DNA of 64,000 nt. It comes from Phalacrocorax aristotelis. Taxonomy: Eukaryota > Chordata > Aves > Suliformes > Phalacrocoracidae. The stretch covers positions 9,369,682 through 9,433,681 of the forward strand of contig NC_134288.1 of NCBI RefSeq assembly GCF_949628215.1, in the 5' to 3' direction. The first letter of the stretch is position 1, and each line of letters starts with the position of its first letter. A program made the translations under genes and the position numbers. Below the pieces are notes generated by a model that searched no databases, had not been told where the DNA came from, and saw nothing but the letters and a program-made list of their open reading frames with translations. This document shows, piece after piece, positions 1 through 12,070 of this stretch.

Positions 1-1380
1 GACAATGACAGTTGTGCTGCTTTCTAAAGCTGTAGCCATGCATGCAAGTCTGGTGGGCGTTTGCTGTGCATCTGTCAGACGGCCTGCAAGTGCCCCTGTC
101 TGAAACTCAAGGGAAGAAAAGCAGAGTGGATCCAGGAGCTACAGTCTCTCCAGCCCCGAGGCTCAACGTGCCAGGTTCTGCCAGCACAGACACCCTGGGC
201 TCCGCTCACTCGTCCCTCAGGGCCTCCTGGGGCTGCAGCACCATGGCGCACCGCCACGCTGGCAGCTGTGCTTGAGCAATAGCCGCATTTCACAAGAGCA
301 TGGTTCAGGGATGTTGCCTCTGGCAACCAGGACTTCCCTGGATCCAGCATGAGATCTGCTTGAATCAGCTGCCGTGGGTTTCCTGTGCCGGGTCCTGCTG
401 CTTCCCCAATGGGAAATGAAAGTAATTTAACTAATTTCTCTTCCCACACCTCTGTTCCGTGGCCTGCAGGGAGGGTCTGGCCAGACCTGCTCTCCCTGCT
501 GGGGTTCACAGGGGTGCTGCCCCCTCACCCTTGCCCGGCTGCACGCAGCTCCCGCACCCAGCTCCAGCCATCGTGAGCCTGAGAGCTGTGACAGGTCAAG
601 GCCTCAGAAGTTTTGAATCTGTGGCTTGTTCCCGGTGCGCTGGACATCTCCTCCCAAGCATGGCTGCTCTGTGACAGAGCCCTGTGCCTGGCGGTGCAGG
701 ATAGCCTGCTGGTTTAGTCACCCCTGGAGCTCTGCTGCGGCCACCCAGTGCAGGCAGATGCCCCTTCACCAGCCCTGCTGGGGGTGGGGGGACTCCAGGG
801 TCTGCCCACATGGGGTAAGAAACCATAGCTTGCTTTCTTTAACCCTTGCTGTGCCCCAAGGCTGCTCTGTTGGTAACGTTACAATCGGTGCCTTTGGCAG
901 GTCTGTGTTGTGATAGCGGCAGCTGATGCCCAGGAGTGCAGAGCAGACCAGGAGCCCCATGGGATGGGATGGGGGGCAGCAGGGCTGGCAGACAGCTCAG
1001 GGGCACCCCTGGCTGTCCTTAGCCTTTGCTCGGCGAAGGCAGAGCCAGCAGTGAGAACACAACCCCATCAAACACGGCTGGCAGAGCCGAACCGCTGCCC
1101 GCAGCAGGTGTGCTTCACTGAGTACCTGCCCCTGCTGCAGGCAGGCACCGCCTGCACCCAATGGAAACTGAGCTGTTGCCTCCTGGTTTTCACTATCCCT
1201 TCCTTGCCTGTGAAGAGAGGCACTGGTTGTGTTGCTGGGTGCAGCTGTGCCGTGCCATAGGTGCAGGTGCCACTGGATCAGGGCGGTGGCCAAGCAGGAA
1301 GCCCTGGGGCTCCAGGGGACGCCCCGCACAGGCTGTGGCAGTGGCTCTGCACGCCTCCCTTGCCTGTGGTTCCTGTTTTG
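1..1380. other. No gene recognised upstream of the BPI-like gene
   Basis: Open frames here are short and have no recognisable domain. I see no exon with convincing splice sites, no RNA gene and no clear transposon. The last part is presumably the 5' flank of the BPI-like gene. Confidence 0.5.
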
Positions 1381-1387
1381 GCACGGA

Positions 1388-1393
1388 TATAAA
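1388..1393 (+). promoter_or_regulatory. TATA box of the BPI-like gene
   Basis: A TATAAA hexamer lies 55 bases before the start codon at 1448. A TATA box normally sits about 30 bases upstream of the transcription start, so transcription should begin near 1418-1424, leaving a 5' leader of about 25-30 bases. A focused TATA promoter suits an inducible or tissue-restricted defence gene; that last point is inference. Confidence 0.65.
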
Positions 1394-1447
1394 GGTGGCG
1401 TGGACAGGGAGAGCTCAGCAGCAGTGCAGCGCCACGGGGCAGCCAGG

Positions 1448-4400
1448 ATGAGAGCACACGGTCTGGTAGCGGCTTGTGGGGCGCTGGCTTTGTGCCTGGC
1501 ACTCACTGAGGCCACCAACCCCGGCTTCGTGGTGAGGATCACCCAGGCAGGCTTGGACTATGGTGGGTTTGGCTTCTGATTTCCCGCCTTGCAGATGTGC
1601 TGGTGGCCAAGGTCTGGAGCTGGGTGCTTGCTCAGAGTGTGGGGTCCTGGGACAGGATGGGGGGAGCCTTAGCCATGGGTGCCAAATGCAACATTGCCTG
1701 GGGCTTCCTGCTGATGCACCATTCTGCACCCACCCCACCCTTGGAGAGGGACCCCGGCAGGGGTCTTGGGAGGGCTGCGTCCAGGCAGTGTTGGGGGAGG
1801 CACAGGGCTGGCAGGGCAGGTGCCTGCTTTCGTGGCATGTGTCTGGGCAGCTGAGCCATGAGCCCTGGAGGAGTGAGCTATGGAGGAGAGGAGGTGGGAG
1901 CTGTGTCAGGGGAGGGCAGTGATGGAGATGGATGGGCCCCACACTGGTTTTGTTGAGGCAGGCAGAGCCCTGGCTCCAGCAGAGCACTGTTATGGATTGA
2001 AATACACTGTGTGAGAAACAGCTCATTTACGCAGCAGCTCTGCCAGCTGTGTGGGAGAGGATGTGACTCCCCTTCTCAGATGGATGCAGGGTTGCAGCAC
2101 CCACTCACACCATGCTGCTCCCTGGTACACGTGCTCCGTCCGGCTTTGCCCGCAAGTGCTGGACGTGGAGGGCGCAGTGCCCAGGACCTCCTGCACACCT
2201 TGCACAGTGCCCGGCCCAGAAAGCAAGTACCGGGACCTCTCCCTGCTTTCTGTGCTGCCTGGTCTCCACCTTCCACTGGGGCAAGTGGGTGGATGTCAGG
2301 CAGTGCTGCCCATGTGCTCAGAGGGCTCTGTGTACCAAGATTAGCTTTAAAGATAGCCTGGGATGTGGAAAGAAGCCAGGTCATCACCTGGATGTTTCCT
2401 TTAACCCTTTTGCTGTGTGCCTGGTGCACACTCCCAGGTCCTGTGGGGTTCATGTGGTGGTGATGGTCTCGCTCTCCCCTGCAGCCCATCAGCAAGGGAT
2501 TGCAGTCCTGGAGAAGGAGTTGGCCCAGCTGAAGCTGCCAGACATCTCGGGTGACTTCCGTATCCGGCACGTGGGCAATGTGCGCTATGAGATCTCCAGG
2601 TGAGCCCTGCCAGTGCCGCAGAGTGACTTGCTGCCCCCCAGCCCACACAAGGGGCAGGAAGAGTGGGGGAGGATAGGGAGCCCCTGGAGCAGCAGGGACC
2701 AGCCCGGCCCCTCCACAGCCCCTGAGACATTGGCTCTGTCCTCAGTGCAGGCAGAGATGCTCCTGCTTCGCCCTCCTGTCCAAAGCGGAAAAAGGGAACT
2801 GGGCTGATGGTACTCTGGGTGTGCGCAGATTTTGCACAGTTGAAGCCCTGGCATCAGAGGTGGCCTTGACACAGCAGCAGGGCACCCATCCCCCCTCCAT
2901 GGAGCAGGAGCCCAGCTCCTGCAGAAATCCCAGATCCTCGCTGCCCTGTTGCACCTCTCCACTCCCTCTGCGTAGGCTTTCGAGCTGCTGTTTGGGTGGC
3001 TGCAAGGACCACAGTTCCGAAGGCACCGTTTTGCACTGCATGTCACTGCCAGACATCGCTTTGCTGCAGCAGGATGAGAGCTGGGGATGCTGCAAGGGCA
3101 GTGGCCCTGCTCCCCAGCTGTGTGCCCAGGGGTGAGGCACCCCCTCTCAAGTGCCTTTTCTCTTATTTTTTTATTTATTTATTTTTAGATTGGACCTTCG
3201 CAGTTTCCACTTGCCCTACTCACGGATTACCCTGGTTCCCAGTTTGGGCCTGCAGGTTGCTATCTCCAATGCCTTCGCTGAGGTGGACGGGAACTGGCGG
3301 GTGAAAATACACTTCATGTGCGTGCCCAGCTCCCCCTGTCCCTCCTTGGGCACCTCACTCTGCATCTCCCTCCCTGGCTTTTTCTCCCCTCCCCCTCCCT
3401 TGTGTCTCAGGAGCTGCCGCTTTGCTCTCTCCAGATGTGCTGACTTTCCCTAGTCACTATTTCACGCAGCCAGGCTGCAGCCGCTGAATTCCCAATGCAT
3501 GTCTGGGAGCCTCTCACCCTGGGGGAGCCCTGCCACGTCTCCCTCCATGCCGGGAGCCCTTGGAGCTGGCCAGACAATGTTTATCCTGCTTGCAAGTGGT
3601 TGGGGAGACAACGTGAAAGCCATCTCCCTCTTGTGGCACCTAGGGGTGTGAGGGATGCTCCCTCCCACTTGCTTGCACTCGGGAGCACCTTCCTGAGCAC
3701 CCACTGAGATAGACCTGGGCTGGGACTGGGGGTGGGCAGAGGTCGCTGCCACTCGTACAGCCACTGAGATGGATAAAACAGAATGAGAGGCAAGAACAAG
3801 GTTGACGATGGAGGAGCTGTGCATCTACTCTCCTGTCTCTCTTGCATCTCCCTCACCTGCTCTCAGCCCTCTCTATTTGAAGGTTACCTCTCCTGGTTTA
3901 TGTTCCAGTGAAATTTGGTTTCCCTGAGTTCAGAAACTTTCCCGGTCTCCTCTGAATGCTCGGTGCAAGGGAGAGTCTGAGCTAGATAGATCCATCCCAA
4001 ACCTGATGTGGGGACCCTTCTCCAGGACTCGGCATTGAGAAATGTCCCTTTCTCATGCTCCTCTCCCTGCAGCCGGGACCATGGTTCATTTGACCTGAAA
4101 GTGGAGAACATCTATATCAAAATCAGCTTGAAGCTAGGCAGCGATCCCTCTGGTAAACCCACCATCGACACCTCTGACTGCAACACCCGCATCTCCAATG
4201 TCCGGGTACACTTTTCGGGCAAGTTCGGGTATGTAACTTCACCATACAGGCCTAGAAACATTGCGTGTTAGCCTGTCTTTCATGGGGACATGATGCAAGG
4301 CCCTGGTGCAAGGAATAAGATGTTGGCATATCTGTGGTCCCTTGGGGGCTGCCCCTTCTGCCTGCAGGCTGCCTGCACTGGCACACTACTAGTCAGCTGT

Positions 4401-7400
4401 CTCTGGACTCGTGAGTCTCTTGAGTTTCTTGACTCTCTTGAGTCTCTTGACTCTCTCTGCACTTCTCATCTGGATGTGCAACTGAATGAACTTAAATCTG
4501 GCCTGAATTTGTCCTGCTCTTCCTTAGATGATCCCTGACGTCCCTATCAACCTGTGAATCTGTGATTCTGTGATTCTGTGTGCTGTGGCTGCACACCTAA
4601 GGGAGATTTAAGGCACTTACTAGTCTGTGGTGCACGTGGTTTACAAGCAGGTCTGTTTGCAAATGTAAACCCTGAGGTAAAGGTAGACATCAAACTGGTA
4701 TGGGAATGACATTCCCCAGTGATCCAGAATCTCTAGTGTCTCTCATTCCTGGCAAATACTTCTGCAGCAGCCTCTGAGCTAAAGGACTCTTCTGTGTTCT
4801 TCTCTGCAGACGGCTTTACAACCTCTTCCATAGTGCTATTGAATCCAGATTCCGGAAGATCTTGGAGAGCGAGGTATGGGAGTGGAGGACGGCAAGAGGT
4901 CTGGGTTTTTTCTGGTGGTCTTTAGTCCCCGCTTGTAGCTGATTTGCTAGGAGGATCAGAGCACATGTAGGGATTTAACTTGAGCCAGAGCACACAGGCA
5001 TGTTGCTAATTTGGTGAAAACTGGAGGAATGGGCATGACTAACTGCAGTCTCCATAGCATCATGTGGCTCAGGCTGAATTAGAAACCTACAGCCTTTGCC
5101 AAAGCCCAGCGTAATTGGTTCTTAATTAAAAAAGACTTTTCTTTCCATGTGGTCAGTTAATTAGATCTTATGCCTTGGCCAAACTCACTGTAACAGAGGA
5201 AACGGAGCTGTCCTTTAAGCAGCCACACTCCTGTATGCTCTGTGGAGCACTGGGGGAGAAATTGTCATTTCTGGATTTCAGAAACTTGCTGTCTTGTTTT
5301 AACGGGGTTCATCAGGGAGGCCCTGGTACCGTCCACCCGGTATAAAAGCCTACATGCAGAAGACCTGCAACACGACACGGAAACAAGCTGTTAGCAATAA
5401 TTACTACAAGGCTAACTGGCACAAATTACAGCCTCCCTGGATGTGAACCTTGCTTGGGAAGGACGCAGTTAGAGAACAGGCAAAAGCCGCTCCCACGGCA
5501 GATCCCACCCTGCGCAGGTGCTATTCCTGATGCCATGTAGCTGCTTTCTCAAGGCCCCCGGGAGTGCTGGCAGCAGATGGGCTGGCAGCAGGAACAAAGC
5601 TGGGACTCAAAGGCCTTTTCTGCTGTTTTGCCTCCTGGAAGGAGGGCATCTCTGGGACTCCGAGGGGACCTCTCCTGCCTCTGCTCCTCCTGCAGCATGT
5701 CCAAGCCCCCTTTGCCCAATGCACATTTCTCAGTGTCTTTCTCCATGTGTGAGATGGCGCCGGGGCGACAGGCAGGAAAGGGCAGGGGCTGGGAGTGTGC
5801 TGCACTGGGACCTCAGGGCACAGCACGGTCCCAACACAGCTCCAGCCCTGGCAGCCCATGTCTGTCTCCTGCTCTTCCTGCATGAGCCTGGACAGTCCTC
5901 ATGCCTCCAGTGCCAGGGCACCCGGTCACTGGGAGATCCCGGTCACTGGGATCAGGGTTGTGTTTGTCTGCAGCTCAGACCTCCCAGGCAGCCATGGGCT
6001 GTTTTCCAGGACAGACAGACAAATATTGGCTGGGCACAGGGAAGAGCAGCAACCCTCTGTTGATAAAGCCATGCCCAAAGCTCCGTGCCTCCTCTTCCTC
6101 CCCAGTGCCGCACAGCCAGTGGCTGCATTGCTGTTAGCATTGTCACTGCTCCTCCGGAGCTCTGCATCTCGCGATCAGCTGCTGTAGGCTGGATGCCCCG
6201 TCAGACAGATGATGGCCTGATCCTGCCTGGCAGTTTCTGTGCCATTATAGGGCAAGAAGTGGAAGAGAGCTTGTGCAGATTACTTCAGCCATCTGCAGGA
6301 CTGTGCTCTGCATAAAATTTCCTGGGTGAATGTTTAGCCTGCAAGTAAATCCCCCACTAATGCTGAGGCTTCACCCGTGGACGACAGCGGCAGAGGGATT
6401 TGTCTTCTGTCCTGGCAGCACAGAGCTGTAGGAACTCAGGATAGCTCTGCTTTGTCGGTGTGATTAGTGCTCCTGCCCCTGAGGGGCTGGGTTAGCTCTT
6501 TCAGTTGTGCTGCTTCGGCTAAGCCTTGGCTGCTCAGCCCAGTTCATTCCAGCATGGGCTGTAGGAAAAGTCTGAGGGCACATGTGAGATTCCTTCCAAG
6601 GGCCTCCATGGAGCTGAACTGTGGGTGGGGAGCTTGCTGCAAGCAGATGTTTACAGGTATAAAACCTGCTTCTATCTTGGACACTGAATTAATGTGCTGC
6701 CTGATGAGCAGAGAGAAACATCATTGTGTACGCTTTTTTTTAAGCAGACTTTTACAAGAAATAAAACAGTACCAGGCAGCAAAGCAGAGAGCACGGCTGA
6801 GGCTTGACCGGGGGATGTGAACTGGCCGCTCCCAGCGGAACTGCCCTTGTTCAGCTTTGCTGCCTTTCTTTCCTGCAGGTCTGTAGGAACGTGATCAACT
6901 CTGTGCGCAGCGAGCTCCAGCCTTACCTCCAGACGCTGCCAGGTACCAGGCGGGGGCTGCACAGGGTTTTAGGGGTGTTTCTTCCTAGCATTTCCTAACG
7001 ATGAGGACAGTGCTTTACCTTATACCCACTCCCCATTTCCTTGTATTTCTGCACCCAAGCTGGGAGCTGGGGAACACTGTATCAGCAAAGACTTGTCACT
7101 GTGCACGCTGCCTGGCCACGTACTGCAGCCCCCAATGAGCTGTGCCCTGGAGCTGGTGGAAGCACTGGCTGCCTTAGCCAGGGGACCCAGACCATTCCTC
7201 CAGTCCAGGAGTTAGTCTGTATGGCTGAGAAACAGAGTCAGGAGGGAAGTGTGACTTTTTTGCTTCTAAGCAGAAGCAAGCACACATGAAGCTGGTCCTG
7301 AGCTGTTGTACTGGGAAGCCTGGGCATGGCACTGCCTGGATGTCAGCTGAGGCAATCTGCTCCTGGCTTCCCCATGTCATCTTCCACTCTCTCATCGTCT

Positions 7401-10400
7401 GTCCCGTGTTTTACAGTCACAGCCAGGATAGATGTCATGGCTGGCACAGCTGGCATCGATTACTCCTTGGTGGGACCCCCAACTGTTACCTCCCAGTCCC
7501 TGGATGTAGACCTGAAGGTGAGAGGCTGCCCTGGGAAAGCTTGAATTGGCTGATGCCATCACCACATTTGGGTGGGGAACCAGGTTTAGGTACCTCCTGC
7601 AAATGCTATTTCCCAGTTCAGGTCAGCGGGTGAGTCCCACCACCCTCTGCTCTCCTGCCTTTACCTTTCTCCCTCCTCCCAGGGTGAATTCTTCTCCCTG
7701 GCCCACCGTTCCACCGTCCCCTTCCCTCCACTGGTGCTGAACCTCCCTCCAGAGCATGACCGCATGGTTTACTTCGGGACGTCCAGCTACTTCTTCAACA
7801 CAGCTGGCTTTGTCTACCATGCAGCTGGGGTGCTGGTCTTCGAAATCACAGACTCCATGGTGAGCAGCACAGGTGGGATGAGGGCTGTCCCCATGCCTCT
7901 GGGCAGCGGGTTCAATTTGCAGAGGAGCTCTGGTGGCAGCCTGTGATCTTGGAGGGCTCCCCTAGCTTCCCCAGCAAGCTATCCAGGGGGCTGGGAGCTG
8001 GAGCCTGCAGGATGGGGCTGGGCTGTCCGGCACGGCAGCACGGGGGAGCAGGAGGGCTGATCTCGCCATGGGCTCAGCTGCATTGTATCACCCTGATGTG
8101 ACTGTTCTTCCCCTGCAGATCCCAAAGGGCTTTGACTTCCACTTGAACACCTCCACCTTCTCAGCCTTTGTTCCCCAGGTGAGTGGTCCAGCCCTGCCTC
8201 CCTGGAGATCCTTCCATGCACAGCTGGGGGTTTGCTCTGTGCAAGGTGGTGTCCCCCAGGAATGGGGTCTTGTGCTGCTGTCCCTACACTCCCCCTGCTC
8301 CTCTACAGCTAGAGATGATGTACCCAAACATGATGATGAAGCTCAGGCTATCCGCCCCCTCCGCCCCGTTCCTCAACATCGGACCAGGAGGGCTCTCACT
8401 CAAGCCTGTCGTGGATATCCAGGCTTATGCCATCCTTCCCAACTCCAGCCTGGCTCCTCTCTTCCTCCTCGGCCTGGTGAGTTTGGGCACAGCCTGGGGT
8501 GGTGACTCTGCAGCTCCCGGTGCAGCCACAGCTCTTGCTGATGCAGTGCGGTTGGTGGGTTCTCCCCTGCATCTCAGCAGGGCAAAGAGTTTGAGCTGTG
8601 CACCGTCCTCCTGCTGCGTTCAGCAATGCTGAGCCATTGCTGCAAAACTCCTGCGAGGAGAGGTTCCGGACAGTGTCTGGAACCAGCCCGGTACTGGTGC
8701 AGTGGGGGTGTCCCCAGCAGAAAATACTCAAACTGACAAATGCCAGGTTTAATGCTGCATGCAAACATGCCTCTGGATGGGCAGCAGTCCCACTGCATTT
8801 CAGCTGGTTGGGGCTGTTCCCCTGGGTGTCTGGTTGGGGGTGAGCTGGGACGATCACTGCCAGAGCTCTGCACTCTCTCCCCAGACAGGCAATGTGTCTG
8901 CTGTCATCAACATGAAATCCAACCATGTAGCTGGAAACCTGAATGTGGGCAGGTACTGAGGGGGAGCAGTGCAGGGAGGTGGTGGTGGTGGTGGGTACTT
9001 CTGTTCTGGGCTGTCGGGGACAGAGGTGAGGTGGGGAGGTCCCGGGGATGGGGACCCAGTGCAGAGGGGATGAGCCGGGACTGAAGGGAGTGGGAACTGC
9101 ATGGCCATTGACAGATGGCACCAAGGTGGGAACCGCTCCCTCCATTGGGCCAGCCTTCACAGCACCACTTCCGTCTGCGCAGGATGAAGTTCTCTCTGAA
9201 GCATTCAGATGTTGGTCCTTTCCAGGTATGCTATCCATGACCAGAGCCCACAGCATGGAGGTGAAAGCCTGTTGGGAGCCAAGGAGAGGGCTCATTCTTG
9301 CCTGTCCCCCAGTTTGGGACCTGGGGGTGCACCCAGGACCCCATGCTGACTCCATGGATGCCTCCTGCCTCAGCCTATGAGACTGGGAAAGGATGCAGAG
9401 CAGATGACATTGCCCCTCTCACCCCTACACTTCCCACCTCACCAGCATGGCCAGACAAATCTGCTGGTCTCTGTTGAAGCATGTGCCCATCCCAGCCCCT
9501 CGTCTCTTTTTCTTCTCCTAATTATCCTCCAGTGCCTGGATGCCTGCTCTCCTGCAGACTAAAGTTCTTTTCCTTCCTCCTCTCTCCACTCCCCAGGTGC
9601 GAACGCTGCAGTCCATAATGAACATAGTTGCTTCCAATATCCTGCTCCCACGTCTTAATGGTGAGAACCTGCTGGGGGGAGCGGCGGTGCTGGGGCAGTC
9701 GCTGGCCAGGTTGCTCCATCTGAGTGGGCCCAGCCCAGTAACTAAATCCCTGTTGCCAAGCCTGATCGGTGGATAAAGCCTGCAGTAACTGCAGGAGACG
9801 GCAGTAAAAGTGCCTGGTGGAGGCAGGCTGCAGGCAGTGGTGTGCAGGAGCCTCTCTCAGTGCTGTGACGTGCATCCAGCAGTGAACATAATGGAAAAAA
9901 TGAGCACTACGCACATCCTAATGCTTTCCAGACCTTCTCCCCCGCTTGCTGCTTCTCATGACTCCCCAGCAAATGGGGCCAGAGCAGGGCTAGTGGCTGC
10001 CAGGGGCCTGGAGGACAGCACTGCACAACATGCAGCCCCCAGCCCTTCTGCAGAGCTTGGGAGGAGTTTCCTCTGCCTGCCCCAGGAGCAGGGGAGGTGA
10101 AGAAAGGGCTGGGGGAAGGAGGTGGCCGCCTGCTTTGCACAGCCTGTGCTCTCTCTTGCTCCCGTTCCCATCCCAATGCAGTCATGCGTGTTGTCTCTTC
10201 CAGAAAGGTTAGAAAAGGGCTTCCCTCTGCCGCTGCCGGACAGAATACAGCTGTACAATACCCTTGTGCAGTTTCACCAGGTGAGTGAGGGGGAGCACCC
10301 AGCCCTGGCCAAAGCCCATCCTGCCACGGTCAAAACCCTGCCTGCCAGCAGAGCATGCAAAGCCAATTCCCCAGCCCGTGCTGGGTGGCAGTGGGCAAGA

Positions 10401-11039
10401 GGGTCTGCTCAGCTGGGATTCCAGCAGCACAGCTGCAGCTAAAGCCCTGCTTTTCCCATCTGCACAGTGGAAGTTGGGATCTGCACCCTCAGGGCAGCAT
10501 CACATCATTCTCCAGTTCTTAAACTCACAGGCCTGGATTTCCCACAACACTTTTTATAGCACATTCAGCTCTGTGGCACCATTGACCCAGAGCCCCTGTC
10601 TTTTCCGGCCAGCAGTGCCTGGTGGGATGCAGCTGCTGCTGGAGCCATCTGCCTCCGGTGGGACAGGCAGTGCCTGCCAGACTCTGTGGAAAGACCCCTG
10701 CTGCACCCTGGGGATCAGAAAACGTCCCTGTTGTGAGAGGCCTTGGGGAAGCCCCACAGGGGTGTCACTACAGGGATGCTGAATATTTACTGTGGGGTGT
10801 GGCTGTGAAATGCCTTCAGAGCCCTTCCAGGGCTAATATTAGGCACAGGCGCTGGCAGAACCACATGTGCCTATCCATCCTCCCTCCCTGAGATGTGGCA
10901 GGTGCTGGGGAGCACAGCTGCCTGCAACAGAAATCAGCTGCAGAGGACCTGTCACAGCCCCATGCTTTCTCTTTTTTTTTACCAGAATTTCCTGCTGCTG
11001 GGAGCAGACGTTCACTATCAGCCCCGGGAAGGGAGATAA
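1448..11039 (+). CDS. BPI: BPI/LBP-type two-domain lipopolysaccharide-binding protein (spliced, 15 exons)
   Basis: This is a secreted lipid/LPS-binding protein of the BPI/LBP family, 484 residues, close to the usual 480-490. Coding exons: 1448-1562, 2485-2599, 3189-3317, 4073-4228, 4810-4873, 6879-6942, 7417-7517, 7683-7859, 8119-8178, 8309-8476, 8885-8952, 9183-9225, 9597-9660, 10204-10280 and 10986-11039. All introns are GT-AG and the frame stays open to TAA. A hydrophobic signal peptide covers residues 1 to about 22, followed by the mature start TNPGFVVRITQAGLDY. Cys156 (exon 4) and Cys195 (exon 6) match the conserved disulfide of the N-terminal barrel. A proline-containing linker begins near residue 260, ahead of HDRMVYFG. 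The C-terminal barrel ends with NFLLLGADVHYQ, as in BPI. The C-terminal motifs look closer to BPI than to LBP, but birds have several BPI/LBP copies, so the exact orthologue is uncertain. Confidence 0.9.
4413..4457. repeat. 9-bp tandem repeat, five copies
   Basis: Five consecutive imperfect copies of GAGTCTCTT/GACTCTCTT lie in intron 4 of the BPI-like gene, about 30 bases before the CR1-like tail fragment. Confidence 0.75.
4490..4582 (+). mobile_element. CR1 LINE 3'-end fragment
   Basis: A short stretch reading roughly GATGATCCCTGACGTCCCT...CAACCTGTGA, followed by repeated TGATTCTG units, resembles the 3' untranslated end and short tandem tail of CR1 retroposons. It lies in intron 4 of the BPI-like gene. 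It is too short to assign a subfamily, and no coding part remains. Confidence 0.6.
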
Positions 11040-11281
11040 GGTGACAAGAAGGACCTCAGGCACCAAGAAAAACCCCTTCACCCCTTTCCCCCACTACCAG
11101 AGCTGCAGACCACCGGTTCTACTGCAGCCTCCCTTGCCGCCTGCCCCAGCCTGGACCGCGGCCGGGGGCAGAAGCACCCGCGGGGGCTGAACCCCACATC
11201 CCCAAGCTGGGTCTCACCCAGTGCTACCGAGAGCTGGGAATCCCACCCCGCCCTTCTGCTCGGTCGGAGGCAGCTGATGGC

Positions 11282-11287
11282 AATAAA
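11282..11287 (+). terminator. Polyadenylation signal of the BPI-like gene
   Basis: An AATAAA hexamer lies 243 bases after the TAA stop. It would give a 3' UTR of about 265 bases ending near 11300-11310. The CpG island of CDK5RAP1 starts within about 50 bases. Confidence 0.75.
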
Positions 11288-11349
11288 GGCGGCTGAGGTG
11301 GTGCTGTCACTGAGCGTGTGGTACCGTCCCTGGACTCTTCGCACCCAGC

Positions 11350-12070
11350 CCGGGGTCTGCTCGGGGGCGGCCGCGGGGTGCCAGGAGCCGGCCCTGGGGG
11401 AGAGCGGGCGCCCGGGAACGCCCGTTTCGGCTATTTTTACCCCTGCGGTCGTAGCAAAGCGCCACGGGCCATCACGTTTTCATCGTTATTTCAGTTTTCC
11501 GCGGCGGGGCCGTGCCCACTGGGTCACAGACTCCTCCCGGCAGCGGGGCGGGCCTGACGGAACCGCGGCGGGGCGGAACGCAGAGCCGAGGGGCGGGGGT
11601 GCGACCAGGACCATTTTGGCGGCGCACGGCGGAGCCATCATCTCCCCGTTCGCGCCTCTTCCCGCCTCGTCCGTCCCGCAAAGCGTTCCGCCAGCCGTCA
11701 CCGTGGTAACGCGGCCTGGCCCTGGGGCCTCGCGCGGCCATGCTGCTCTGGAGGCGAGCGCTGCGGGCCGCGGGGTTCCTCCGCCCGGCCGCCGCCCCCT
11801 GCCCCGGGGCCGCCCGCCGAGGCCGCTGCGGCCCGGGCGAGCGGCCGGTGGGGCGCGGGGCCGCGCTGCCTGCGGGGCCGGACCTGCGGCACTTCCTGAG
11901 AGGGGCCGCCGCGGGGGAGCCGCGGCCTGAGCCGCAGCCGGGCTCTGCCCCAGGGACCGGGAAAGGTCTGTGGTGCCGCCGCCCGCCTCTCCACGGGCGC
12001 TGCTGACCCCTGCCTGGCAGCCCGAGTGCCGTGCCGTGGCATAGCGGGGGCCGGGGCTAGGCCGGCCCCG
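11350..12070. promoter_or_regulatory. CpG island promoter of CDK5RAP1
   Basis: The stretch is very rich in G+C with many CG dinucleotides, unlike its flanks. It spans the 5' flank, first exon and first splice donor of CDK5RAP1. No TATA box was seen, which is typical of a housekeeping CpG-island promoter. Only about 450 bases separate the upstream gene's polyadenylation signal from the CDK5RAP1 start codon. Confidence 0.8.

Noticed and set aside
8396-9355. 319-residue open frame on the minus strand across BPI-like exons 10-12
   Set aside because: It is antisense to confirmed coding exons and introns, has chance-frame composition, and shows no domain or splice logic of its own.
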